32,700 nucleotides of DNA from Micavibrio aeruginosavorus (GTDB lineage Bacteria > Pseudomonadota > Alphaproteobacteria > Micavibrionales > Micavibrionaceae), in the NCBI GenBank assembly GCA_003241475.1, contig QFQB01000013.1:1-32700 (forward strand). Reading direction: 5' to 3'. Within the stretch, counting starts at the first letter, position 1. Each line of letters starts with the position of its first letter. Below the pieces are notes generated by a model. The model did no database searches, had not been told where the DNA came from, and saw only the letters and a list, made by a program, of their open reading frames with translations. The position numbers and the translations under genes are program-made. This document shows, piece by piece, positions 15,050 through 22,407 of the stretch.

Positions 15050-15232
15050 TTACCCTTCCGCGCGCACTTTCGTGGCGGTGCGGCTTGCGCCTTCGAATTC
15101 TACCCGTTGCCTGGCGGCAGGGGCCAATTTCCCCATCCAGTCAAGTTCACGAAAATCGAAAGTATTTTCTTCGTCGCAGACAATGACGCCGGCATTCACG
15201 CTTGTGCTGTAGGCTAGGATTGTTCCACGCAT
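15050..15232 (-). CDS. Small cold-shock-like OB-fold protein
   Basis: The 60-residue protein starts MRGTILAYS and continues with GVIVCDEENTFDFRELDW and ARQRVEFEGA, an arrangement like the compact cold-shock-like domains that begin M-x-G-x-I...G.I...D...F.F...DW. The nucleic-acid-binding KGFGFI motif of true CspA proteins is not present, so RNA binding is uncertain. GGAAAGG is 5 bases before the ATG at 15232. The same frame is open back to a TTG at 15331, adding 33 basic residues with no good ribosome site; I consider that stretch a leader. A -10-like TATATT on the minus strand (around 15335) would give a leader of about 100 bases, as in cold-shock genes. Confidence 0.6.
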   Translation of the reverse strand: MRGTILAYSTSVNAGVIVCDEENTFDFRELDWMGKLAPAARQRVEFEGASRTATKVRAEG

Positions 15233-15395
15233 GGTGGCCTTTCCAAAATCCCGAAACCGCGCCGCAAAAGATTTGATGGCGAGGGCGTCTGCATAAAAAC
15301 GCGTAAAAGATTTTGTAGGTGCAGATTTCAATATAGCACAGGGCGAATGTACGACCTATTGCTAATCACCGCTTACTTTGCCGCTTAACGGAAAT

Positions 15396-15417
15396 CTGCC
15401 GCTTTCTTAAGCGGCAG
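15396..15417. other. Perfect 9-base-pair hairpin in the 15332-15486 intergenic region
   Basis: CTGCCGCTT (15396-15404), loop TCTT, AAGCGGCAG (15409-15417). Neither strand has a clear T-run after it, so it is not a typical terminator. A related GCCGCTTAA copy lies just upstream at about 15380. It lies between the divergently oriented cold-shock-like gene and the small membrane-protein gene and could be an operator or mRNA structure. Confidence 0.5.
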
Positions 15418-15452
15418 CATACGACTGTCCATAAGATGTCCATTTTTTGGGC

Positions 15453-15481
15453 TTGACATATTATGAATTAATTCCTATGCT
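15453..15481 (+). promoter_or_regulatory. Consensus promoter positioned for a leaderless transcript
   Basis: TTGACA at 15453-15458, a 17-base spacer, TATGCT at 15476-15481. Only five bases (GAGGC) separate the -10 element from the ATG at 15487, so transcription would start at or next to the start codon. Confidence 0.65.
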
Positions 15482-15486
15482 GAGGC

Positions 15487-15684
15487 ATGACGATTTTAAA
15501 AGCCGCGTGGCGGTACTGGAAATCTTTGTGCATTTGGTTCGGCACCGCGTTTGTGGTGCTCGTAATCATTGCCGCCATCGTCAATCATTTCAAAATCACG
15601 AGCGACAAAGGCGTGATTTCCCAATGCATAGAATCCGGCGGCGCGTGGGATGACGGGGAGGGCTTGTGCAAATCGGCGGCGTGA
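15487..15684 (+). CDS. Small single-pass membrane protein
   Basis: The 65-residue product has a short basic/aromatic N-terminus (MTILKAAWRYWKSLC), one strong membrane helix (about residues 15-33), and a polar tail with two cysteines, Cys47 and Cys61, around GGAWDDGEG. The Cys...GG.W....C arrangement could be a small disulphide loop outside the membrane. The promoter hexamers end five bases before the ATG, so the mRNA is predicted to have no 5' leader. I do not recognise the family. Codon usage matches the neighbours. Confidence 0.6.
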   Translation: MTILKAAWRYWKSLCIWFGTAFVVLVIIAAIVNHFKITSDKGVISQCIESGGAWDDGEGLCKSAA

Positions 15685-15690
15685 AAATAA

Positions 15691-15760
15691 AAAATTCGCG
15701 AAACGAACTATTGAAGAAATTTAAAAAAACGCGCCAAACGAACTGATAAATAAATTAAAA
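15691..15760. repeat. Two-copy imperfect 35-base tandem repeat
   Basis: Units at 15691-15725 and 15726-15760 share AAACGAACT (15701-15709 and 15736-15744) and agree at about 27 of 35 positions by eye. The second unit runs into the stop codon of fghA. Its role, if any, is unknown. Confidence 0.4.
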
Positions 15761-16600
15761 GATGAGCGCTTTCAATTGCTTGTCATGATGCTCCAGATGG
15801 TCGCTGATAAAACTCTGGATGAAGAAGTAGGAATGGTCGTAGCCCGGTTGCCTGCGCAGTTTGAGCGGAATATTGGCCTTCTTGCACACGCCCTCGAACG
15901 CGCCGGGCTTGAGCTGTTCTTCGAGGAACTGGTCCTTGGTGCCGACATCGATCAGGATTTCGGGGACGTTTTTGGACATCAGCGCGAGCGCGCAGGAATC
16001 GTGTTTGGCCCAGACTTCTTTCTTGTCCCCCAGATACGCGGTGAATGCCTTCTGGCCCCACGGCACATAGGTCGGCGCGACGATGGGGGCGAAGGCGGAG
16101 ACGCTCTGGAAAACATCGCGGTGACGGAAGAAGAGTTTGAGCGCGCCGTGCCCGCCCATCGAATGGCCGAAGATTCCGGCGCGCTTCAGATCGGCGTTCG
16201 GGAATTCCGTTTTCAAAAGCGCGGGCAATTCTTTGACGATATAGCTTTCCATGCGGAAATTATTGGCCCACGGCTCTTGCGTCGCATCGACATAAAATCC
16301 CGCGCCTTGTCCCAGATCGTATGCCGGATCATCGGGAACGCCTTCGCCGCGCGGCGATGTATCGGGCGCGACAATCGCAAGCCCCAATTCCGCGGCTTTG
16401 GCGTATGCGCCCGCTTTGGTCGTGAAGTTTTCTTCCGTGCAGGTCAGACCCGACAGCCAGAAAAGAACAGGGACGGGTCCGTTGTCGGCCTGCGGCGGCA
16501 GGAACAGCGAGAACCGCATGGAGCATTTTGTTTCGGCGGAATCGTGGCGGTATACGCCGATCGTGCCGCCGAAGCATTTTTGGGAGCTAACCGTTTCCAT
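15755..16600 (-). CDS. fghA: S-formylglutathione hydrolase
   Basis: This esterase releases formate and glutathione from S-formylglutathione, the second step of glutathione-dependent formaldehyde oxidation. The 281-residue protein has the esterase D landmarks: LFWLSGLTCTEENF (47-60), the nucleophile Ser147 in GHSMGGHGAL, Asp223 in DVGTKDQFLEEQL and His256 in GYDHSYFF. I prefer the ATG at 16600 (METVSS) over that at 16606, because the AAGGA Shine-Dalgarno sequence overlaps the upstream ATG but is well spaced from the second. It lies 38 bases downstream of the dehydrogenase on the same strand, so the pathway is a two-gene operon. Confidence 0.96.
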   Translation of the reverse strand: METVSSQKCFGGTIGVYRHDSAETKCSMRFSLFLPPQADNGPVPVLFWLSGLTCTEENFTTKAGAYAKAAELGLAIVAPDTSPRGEGVPDDPAYDLGQGAGFYVDATQEPWANNFRMESYIVKELPALLKTEFPNADLKRAGIFGHSMGGHGALKLFFRHRDVFQSVSAFAPIVAPTYVPWGQKAFTAYLGDKKEVWAKHDSCALALMSKNVPEILIDVGTKDQFLEEQLKPGAFEGVCKKANIPLKLRRQPGYDHSYFFIQSFISDHLEHHDKQLKALIF

Positions 16601-16638
16601 GGGCATCCTTCTATTATACCACGGGCAATTGCTAAGAA

Positions 16639-17745
16639 TTAGTATAGAACGACGCTGCGGATGCTTTCCCCATGATGCATAAGCTCGAACCCCTTGTTGA
16701 TATCGTTCAGAGGCATGGTGTGGGTGATCAAGGAATCGATATCGATTTTGCCGTCCATGTACCAGTCCACGATTTTAGGCACATCCGTTCGCCCGCGTGC
16801 GCCGCCAAAGGCCGAACCGCGCCACACGCGCCCCGTAACCAGCTGGAACGGACGGGTCGAAATTTCCTGCCCCGCGCCGGCTACGCCGATGATGATGCTC
16901 TCGCCCCATCCTTTGTGGCAACATTCAAGCGCTTGGCGCATCGTGTTGACGTTGCCGATGCATTCGAATGAGTAATCCGCGCCGCCATTGGTTAGATCCG
17001 AAATCGCTTCGATCAAGTTCGGCGTCTCTTTCGGATTGATGAAATGCGTCATGCCGAATTTTTTGGCAACGTCCACGCGCTTGGGGTTTATATCGATGCC
17101 GATGATTTTGTTCGCGCCGACCATCTTTGCGCCCTGAATGACGTTAAGGCCGATGCCGCCAAGGCCGAAAACAACGACATTCGATCCGGGTTCGACTTTC
17201 GCATCGAAGACGACGGCGCCGACGCCCGTTGTGACGCCGCAGCCGATGTAGCAGACCTTGTCGAACGGTGCGTCGGGGCGGATCTTGGCGACCGCGATTT
17301 CGGGAAGCACGGTAAAGTTCGAGAAAGTGGAGCAACCCATATAATGCAGGATCGGCTTGCCGTCGATGGAAAAGCGCGATGTTCCATCCGGCATCAGGCC
17401 TTTACCCTGAGTGCTACGAATTTTCTGGCAGAGATTTGTTTTCGGGTGAAGGCAGTAATCGCATTCGCGGCATTCGGGTGTATAGAGCGGAATAACATGA
17501 TCGCCCGGTTTAACGGAGGTGACGCCTGCGCCAACCTCACGCACGATGCCCGCGCCCTCATGGCCAAGGATGGCGGGGAACGCACCTTCTGGGTCATCGC
17601 CAGAGAGCGTAAACGCATCGGTATGGCAAATGCCTGTGGCTTTAAGCTCGATCAGGACTTCGCCTGTCTGCGGACCTTGCAGATCCACGGTCTCGATGGA
17701 AAGGGGGGCTCCGGCCTTAAAGGCCACGGCGGCTTTGGTTTTCAT
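16639..17745 (-). CDS. adhC: S-(hydroxymethyl)glutathione dehydrogenase (class III alcohol dehydrogenase)
   Basis: It oxidises S-hydroxymethylglutathione, the adduct of formaldehyde and glutathione, to S-formylglutathione with NAD+. The 368-residue length is typical. Catalytic zinc ligands are Cys40 and His62 (GHEGAG) with the third Cys in YIGCGVTTG; the structural zinc site is Cys92, Cys95, Cys98 and Cys106. The NAD-binding GLGGIG follows, and FGGARGRTDVPKIV is a class III signature. GGGAG lies upstream of the ATG at 17745, which the family alignment also favours over the ATG at 17796. The product is used by the hydrolase encoded next. Confidence 0.97.
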   Translation of the reverse strand: MKTKAAVAFKAGAPLSIETVDLQGPQTGEVLIELKATGICHTDAFTLSGDDPEGAFPAILGHEGAGIVREVGAGVTSVKPGDHVIPLYTPECRECDYCLHPKTNLCQKIRSTQGKGLMPDGTSRFSIDGKPILHYMGCSTFSNFTVLPEIAVAKIRPDAPFDKVCYIGCGVTTGVGAVVFDAKVEPGSNVVVFGLGGIGLNVIQGAKMVGANKIIGIDINPKRVDVAKKFGMTHFINPKETPNLIEAISDLTNGGADYSFECIGNVNTMRQALECCHKGWGESIIIGVAGAGQEISTRPFQLVTGRVWRGSAFGGARGRTDVPKIVDWYMDGKIDIDSLITHTMPLNDINKGFELMHHGESIRSVVLY

Positions 17746-17774
17746 GTCTTTGATCTCCCGTATATTCAGCGATG

Positions 17775-17803
17775 AAAATACGGGACGGATGAACATATTG
17801 CAA
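17775..17803 (-). promoter_or_regulatory. Promoter of the formaldehyde detoxification operon
   Basis: On the minus strand TTGCAA (17798-17803), 17 bases, then TATTTT (17775-17780), about 30 bases before the ATG at 17745. No FrmR gene or clear operator is seen nearby. Confidence 0.5.
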
Positions 17804-17887
17804 TCCGCTTATAAATTGATTGTTTAAGGTGTAACTTTCTTATGTAACGCACGTATCTATATTTATGAACAGACAAAGGATTTCTGT

Positions 17888-18478
17888 ATGAAAATGATCG
17901 TTTCTTTGATTGCCGCCTCGCTTTTCCTTCCTACGGTAGCGCGTGCTGAGAATAAAACCGCCATTTTTGCGGGCGGATGTTTTTGGTGCATGGAAGCTGA
18001 ATTCTCCCATCACAAGGGGATCAGCGATGTGACGAGCGGCTATGCTGGCGGCCCTGCCGGAAAGGCGCCGACTTACGAAGACGTTTCCAGCGGTATGAGC
18101 GGCTTCAATGAAGCCATCTCCGTCACCTATGATCCGGCGATTGTGACTTACGCGCAATTGCTTGATATCTTCTGGAGCAATGTCGATCCGTTCGATGACA
18201 AAGGGCAGTTCTGTGACAAAGGATCGCAATATGTTGCGGCGATCTTTTACGGCACGCCGGACGAGGAAAAACAGGCGCTTACCTCGTTGAAGAAGATCGA
18301 GGAGAAATTCAAAGAAAAGGTCGCCACGCAGATTGAACCGCGGACGACCTTTTTTCCAGCAGAGGAACATCATCAGGATTACTCGGAAAAAAACAGCGTA
18401 CGCTACAACTTGTACAAGAATGGCTGCGGGCGCCCCAAAGCCTTGGAGAAAATATGGGGTGGACGTTCTTCTGATTGA
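17888..18478 (+). CDS. msrA: Exported peptide-methionine (S)-S-oxide reductase
   Basis: MsrA reduces methionine-S-sulphoxide in proteins. The catalytic GCFWC motif places the nucleophile at Cys31, and TSGYAGG, YEDVSSG, WSNVDPFDDKGQFCDKGSQY and the late HHQDY stretch are conserved family blocks. Residues 1-20 (MKMIVSLIAASLF...VARA) form a signal peptide, so this MsrA is periplasmic, where it would need a membrane electron donor rather than cytosolic thioredoxin. A resolving Cys is available at Cys180. AAAGGA sits 7 bases before the ATG. The last 25 codons, including Cys180, overlap the opposite-strand gene by 76 bases. Confidence 0.95.
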   Translation: MKMIVSLIAASLFLPTVARAENKTAIFAGGCFWCMEAEFSHHKGISDVTSGYAGGPAGKAPTYEDVSSGMSGFNEAISVTYDPAIVTYAQLLDIFWSNVDPFDDKGQFCDKGSQYVAAIFYGTPDEEKQALTSLKKIEEKFKEKVATQIEPRTTFFPAEEHHQDYSEKNSVRYNLYKNGCGRPKALEKIWGGRSSD

Positions 18479-19359
18479 GGTGCAGGTGAGGGATCACGTT
18501 CTTCGCGGCGCATAGCTAGAACTTCTCCAAGCGCGCGTTTAAGATACGCGCGTTCCGCTCTCACGATGTTGCCGCAACCGCGGTCTTGGGTCATGTAATT
18601 AAAGGATTGCTTGTTTCCTTCCAGAAAACGAAGGGCGGCTTTGTCTTCGATGACAGCGATCTCGCGTAGAAAACGCAGTCCCGCACTTTGTTTCGACGGA
18701 GAGGGAATATCCGCTTCCGGAGGCATTTTTTTCGTTTCAGACCAGTAATGCATGTCTTCTATCGACAGCGCCGCAAACAGCTTGGGGCTTTCCGCAAGGA
18801 AATTCTGGTTCATCACAACATCGCCGACCGTGTTGCAATTGCGCACGAAATTTCCCATGCGCCGCAAACGCTCTTCAGTATCATCATGGGTTTTGAGCCA
18901 CCCATCCATGTTCGGCGTATACCCCAGCGCGCGATTGCCTTCGCTCAACTCAAGGATCGTCTTGACGGCAATCATGGCTGCCAATGTCGTATTGGCGCTC
19001 ATCATCGCGTAATCGGCTGGAAGCATGAAGCGGGAATCCGGCACGGTCAGCTCGCATCCGCGTTCGATCAGCGTTTTGGCGGTGCGGACCTGATGATCGA
19101 ATTTGGAAGGGTCTTCATCGGACAAGGCGATAATTTTCAGCGGATGATCGCCTTTAATGTTGGCTGGGAAATCGGCGTCGATTTTATGCCGGCGCATCAA
19201 ACCGCGAACCTTGCGGTCTTTTCCTGCTTTAAGGGCTTCGCGCCACTCTTCGCGCAGAATGGTTTCGCTTCTGTCCTCATCCTTTGGTTTTGGTAGCGAA
19301 CTCAACGAAAAAATAGCCGCGACGTATGAGTGCGGGCGTTCGATCTGCGATTCTGGCAT
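18403..19359 (-). CDS. Ankyrin-like protein of unknown function
   Basis: The 318-residue protein has no signal peptide or membrane segment. Residues about 70-125 contain TAKTLIERGCELTVPD followed by PADYAMMSANTTLAAMI, which fits the ankyrin-repeat pattern (helix, ERGA-type turn, then PLDYA and a second helix). The rest is Arg/Glu-rich helix; a second half around 195-270 has no recognised motif. A strong AAGGGGGAG sequence precedes the ATG at 19359. Its final 25 codons are antisense to the end of msrA, so they may have little constraint of their own. A protein-interaction role is the most that can be said. Confidence 0.65.
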   Translation of the reverse strand: MPESQIERPHSYVAAIFSLSSLPKPKDEDRSETILREEWREALKAGKDRKVRGLMRRHKIDADFPANIKGDHPLKIIALSDEDPSKFDHQVRTAKTLIERGCELTVPDSRFMLPADYAMMSANTTLAAMIAVKTILELSEGNRALGYTPNMDGWLKTHDDTEERLRRMGNFVRNCNTVGDVVMNQNFLAESPKLFAALSIEDMHYWSETKKMPPEADIPSPSKQSAGLRFLREIAVIEDKAALRFLEGNKQSFNYMTQDRGCGNIVRAERAYLKRALGEVLAMRREERDPSPAPQSEERPPHIFSKALGRPQPFLYKL

Positions 19360-19489
19360 GGCTCCCCCTTGTTACTTGTATAGCTAAGAGGGAGTCACGT
19401 TTTAGGTCAAACATTTCTAATGTAGGGAATGTAAATATCGGGGCATAACTCTGTGCATTAAATGCTGTGAACCCTGCGGACAAAAAGGC

Positions 19490-19523
19490 GACCCGGTGTC
19501 TGGGGAAACACCGGGTCTTTTTT
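19490..19523. terminator. Bidirectional terminator between the GGDEF and ankyrin-like genes
   Basis: GACCCGGTGT (19490-19499), loop CTGGGGAA, ACACCGGGTC (19508-19517), then six T on the plus strand. On the minus strand the stem is followed by GCCTTTTT, so it also terminates the diguanylate cyclase gene ending at 19595. There is no obvious plus-strand gene just upstream. Confidence 0.8.
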
Positions 19524-19569
19524 CGCCTGCCTAGGGTTGGGGTTCACGGTTTGGGAGGGGCGGCAGGCG
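19524..19569 (+). other. Inverted repeat enclosing a G-quadruplex-like motif
   Basis: CGCCTGCC (19524-19531) and GGCAGGCG (19562-19569) are perfect complements. The 30 bases between them carry four G runs: 19534-19536, 19539-19542, 19553-19555 and 19557-19560, with loops of 2, 10 and 1 bases. The element lies between the T-run of the terminator and the stop codon of the diguanylate cyclase gene. The rest of 19360-19489 shows no gene. Confidence 0.45.
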
Positions 19570-19594
19570 GAAACTTGTTCTGTTGTCTATGCGT

Positions 19595-20338
19595 TTAAAA
19601 CGCCGATGAAATGCTCCTTGGTCCAAGACCTTTGTTGCTTCGTTTTTGCGCGTATAAAAAGCCGTCGGCTTGGCCGAAGATATCTTCGGGTTTGTCGCCG
19701 GCGCCGTAATCTTTCAAACCAAGGCTGGCGCGGATCGGTAATTCTGCGCCGTACCAGACTAGGCTCAGGTTGTTCAGCTGCTTGATCAAATTCTGCGCGC
19801 GGACCAAAGCCTTGTCGCGCTCGGTGTTGACCAGAAGCAGGACGAATTCATCGCCGCCGATACGACCACAGGAATCCATCGCGCGGCTGTTGCTTTCCAG
19901 CGTGCGGGCGACGAGGCGAAGCGCGGCATCGCCGGCCTGATGGCCATAGGTGTCGTAGATCATTTTGAAATTGTCCAGATCGACCAGAACGAGCAGGCCG
20001 CCATGACTGTGGCCGCGTTGCGTGCGGTCCATCTCTTTGACGAACGCATTGAAAAAGCCGCGGCGGTTGAGAAGACCGGTCAGCTCGTCGCTCGTGACCT
20101 GCGATTCCAGTTCGGCAATGCGGGCTTCCTGATCGGCAATTCTGCTTTCCGCAGCATCGAGACGCAGATGAGCCTGCTTGATGAGCGCGAGGCTAGCACT
20201 CATTGTGCGGAACCAGCCGTCGCGCTCCAGATCGCGCTCCTCGTTTTCAGCGCGCTCCTTGCGTACGGATGCGCGCAGAACGGAACGTTCCGGTCTTGTC
20301 AAAGACGGTAGCGTTGAAACAGGCTCGAATTCTTGCAT
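19595..20338 (-). CDS. Soluble GGDEF diguanylate cyclase
   Basis: The protein (247 residues) should make c-di-GMP from two GTP. After an Arg/Glu-rich N-terminus, residues about 55-82 form a coiled coil (RIADQEARIAELESQ), then a GGDEF domain begins at DELTGLLNRRGF (84-95). GGDEF itself is at 161-165, complete, and RAMD at 152-155 is placed exactly five residues before it, so the inhibitory c-di-GMP-binding I-site is also intact. The coiled coil probably dimerises the protein; there is no sensor domain or membrane segment, so its activating signal is unknown. It is a second diguanylate cyclase only 4 kb from pleD. Confidence 0.92.
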   Translation of the reverse strand: MQEFEPVSTLPSLTRPERSVLRASVRKERAENEERDLERDGWFRTMSASLALIKQAHLRLDAAESRIADQEARIAELESQVTSDELTGLLNRRGFFNAFVKEMDRTQRGHSHGGLLVLVDLDNFKMIYDTYGHQAGDAALRLVARTLESNSRAMDSCGRIGGDEFVLLLVNTERDKALVRAQNLIKQLNNLSLVWYGAELPIRASLGLKDYGAGDKPEDIFGQADGFLYAQKRSNKGLGPRSISSAF

Positions 20339-20359
20339 TAAAGCAACACCCTTAATTAC

Positions 20360-20608
20360 ATGTCATCCGTAAGGAGTTTTGGAGCTCCAAACGCTTGGCG
20401 TACATCACGCCTTACTCACATAATCCAACATTGCGAAGGGTGTGCCAGTTCCCCGTTAACCGTGGAAATTGAGGAAGATCAACGGGTTGATTATTCTAAC
20501 GGTTTGAAATTATTAACGATTCCAGCAGGCAAAATATGCAGGGTGGTCTATGCAAAAAAGGCAAACGGCAAGGTTTGCCGCATAGCGGCGTGGGTGTTTA
20601 CAGGCTAG
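20360..20608 (+). CDS. Possible small protein, doubtful
   Basis: An open frame of 82 residues fills the 259-base gap between the GGDEF gene and the 600-residue gene. Its second half (LTVEIEEDQ... LKLLTIPAGKICRVVYAKK) alternates like a small beta-rich protein, and it has three Cys. Against it: no Shine-Dalgarno sequence before the ATG, some rare codons (AGG, ATA), and an 11-base tail overlap with the next gene. A 14-base palindrome (TTTGGAGCTCCAAA, 20378-20391) lies within it and could instead be an operator for the GGDEF gene. I list it as tentative. Confidence 0.25.
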   Translation: MSSVRSFGAPNAWRTSRLTHIIQHCEGCASSPLTVEIEEDQRVDYSNGLKLLTIPAGKICRVVYAKKANGKVCRIAAWVFTG

Positions 20609-22400
20609 GTTTAGGGGCTAGGTTTTTGTAGAAGTGATCGTAATTCTTCACAAAAATTTCATCGTCACCACGAGTCTTATTATGAATCGTTTTGACCGCA
20701 TCTATCAATAATTTGTTGTTGGGCATGTTGTTTTCTGCGCGTAGTGCCTGCAAAGCGGCAAGACGGTAGGCGTCCATATCGTCGCTAAAGGTGACTTTGG
20801 TAATTCTTAAACCGGTTCTGTCGCGGAAGGCGTTGATGAGTCCGTTTTCACCATCTGCATTCGGCATTTCAGATTCTGCACGCACCCAAAATAAGTCTTT
20901 ACGTATTTGGTCGGCATTTTCGGCATCGGCAAGATCATGCGCCAGATCATGGACGGTGACCTCATCCATACTGAACATGTCCGCAATGGCCTTGGCCATG
21001 ACATCGGATGTTGCGATCAATTCGTCTTTGTAGGATTGCGGAATGCGTCCCTCACGCCAGCGGTAGGGTGCGGCTATCTGCTCGTCTCTAATCATATGAA
21101 TGGTGTTGCCGGAACCTTCGACAGTTCCTTGAATAGAAATGGCTTGTTTGGCCGGATGATAAACTTTTCCGTTGTTGGTTTTTTCAATGCGGCCGTTTGT
21201 GTAGCGGAAGCTTAGGGTAAATGTTTTGATGCGGCCGGCGCGGTCCATGATTTCAAGATCGCCTTGCAGCCATGTTTTCTTCTCCGTAGAGGTTTTCGTG
21301 ACCGTCAAATCGGTCGGGCCGGACAGGATGATAAATCCGGCCTTGTTCAATGCCTTTTTCAAATCATATACGGCCATTTCCGCGTAATAAGCGGCAGGAT
21401 TGATAATCCGTTTGTAGTTGCGCGGGCCGGCGGGATCGAAAACTTCGACATTGAAAAGATCTGGCAGTTGCGGTGCGGGAGCCGCTACGGCTAGCACAGG
21501 CTTTTCCGCAACGAAATTCATACGCTTGAATTGATGCGGCGATTGCGTCGGTGGCTGGCTGACGATTTCTTTGGTTCTGATGCGGCCCAGTTTTTCGGCA
21601 TGGATCAAAGCATCTTTGGCTTCGGCCAGATGCGGGTGATCGATCAATCGTTCGATGCTTTTCATCACGACAACGTCCACCAGAGTGCAACCCTCGCCAA
21701 ACTGGAAATACTGGGATTTTAAAAGCGATGTCAGATTGCGGTCTTTTTCCTTGAGGCGTTCGAGCGGGCGTGTATATCCGCTGCCGTCGCCATTGGCAAA
21801 TGTGGCAAGTGCGGCTCCTGCAAGGGCAGGCGTAATTTGCGTGTAAACACGCGTTGACGTGACATTACGCGTCTCATCCGCGACAAAAACGCCAGCATCG
21901 TTTTTTTGAACGGGAAAGACGATGTGATGAACGTCGAATTTTTCTTCTATGTCTGATGGAACCGCAACGAACATCTCCACGGATGGCTCATCGATCGGCG
22001 ATAAAATGAAGCTGTTTTCTTCTGTATTGAGGAAAAAGCCGGAGCGGAACGTTGCGGGCAGGGGTGCGATGCCGACCACCTTGGCCACCGGTGCGGTTTG
22101 CGATGTCTCCAGTTCTTTTGTTTCCGGAGGAGCAGATCGTTTTTCAAACTCCTTGTGCGCTCTTGCAAGGAGAATGGCTCGCGCCTCGTCTAATGAAACG
22201 TTTTTTTCGACCGCTTGCGAAATGGCATGGTTGTTAAAGCCGGAAAGGGTGCCGTATATTTCGTAGATAGCGGCATTATCCTTGGCGCGCTGAGCGCTGT
22301 CTTCAATTATATTTTCTGCCGCCGCCGCGAGTTTTCTTCGGAGGCTGTCCGCCATACGTTGCGCGTCTTCCGCGCTATCATCAAATGCATCCCATACCAT
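20598..22400 (-). CDS. 600-residue cytosolic protein of unknown function
   Basis: I do not recognise this protein. It has no signal peptide or membrane segment. Residues 1-95 are helical and rich in Ala, Glu and Arg; about 95-110 form a Pro/Thr linker; a first mixed domain runs about 110-215; helical segments with KEKDRNLTSLLKSQYFQFGEG follow; after a Pro-rich linker (about 280-315) there is a beta-rich domain near 335-450 (FTLSFRYTNGRIEKT, AISIQGTVEGSGN) and a helical C-terminus with a Lys/Asp/Asn-rich end. There is no Shine-Dalgarno sequence before the ATG at 22400, but a near-consensus promoter ends 7 bases upstream, so the mRNA is probably leaderless. Codon use resembles the host. Confidence 0.75.
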   Translation of the reverse strand: MVWDAFDDSAEDAQRMADSLRRKLAAAAENIIEDSAQRAKDNAAIYEIYGTLSGFNNHAISQAVEKNVSLDEARAILLARAHKEFEKRSAPPETKELETSQTAPVAKVVGIAPLPATFRSGFFLNTEENSFILSPIDEPSVEMFVAVPSDIEEKFDVHHIVFPVQKNDAGVFVADETRNVTSTRVYTQITPALAGAALATFANGDGSGYTRPLERLKEKDRNLTSLLKSQYFQFGEGCTLVDVVVMKSIERLIDHPHLAEAKDALIHAEKLGRIRTKEIVSQPPTQSPHQFKRMNFVAEKPVLAVAAPAPQLPDLFNVEVFDPAGPRNYKRIINPAAYYAEMAVYDLKKALNKAGFIILSGPTDLTVTKTSTEKKTWLQGDLEIMDRAGRIKTFTLSFRYTNGRIEKTNNGKVYHPAKQAISIQGTVEGSGNTIHMIRDEQIAAPYRWREGRIPQSYKDELIATSDVMAKAIADMFSMDEVTVHDLAHDLADAENADQIRKDLFWVRAESEMPNADGENGLINAFRDRTGLRITKVTFSDDMDAYRLAALQALRAENNMPNNKLLIDAVKTIHNKTRGDDEIFVKNYDHFYKNLAPKPSL

Positions 22401-22407
22401 GGGCGGA

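Noticed and set aside
15396..15417. Hairpin taken as a terminator
   Set aside because: Stem is perfect but no T-run follows on either strand and no gene ends next to it.
19380..19523. Possible small RNA ending at the plus-strand T-run
   Set aside because: No convincing plus-strand promoter; the hairpin is explained as the terminator of the minus-strand GGDEF gene. No match to SRP, 6S or tmRNA signatures.
20339..20597. c-di-GMP riboswitch near the diguanylate cyclase gene
   Set aside because: No conserved GEMM core bases or tetraloop-receptor pattern could be found on either strand.
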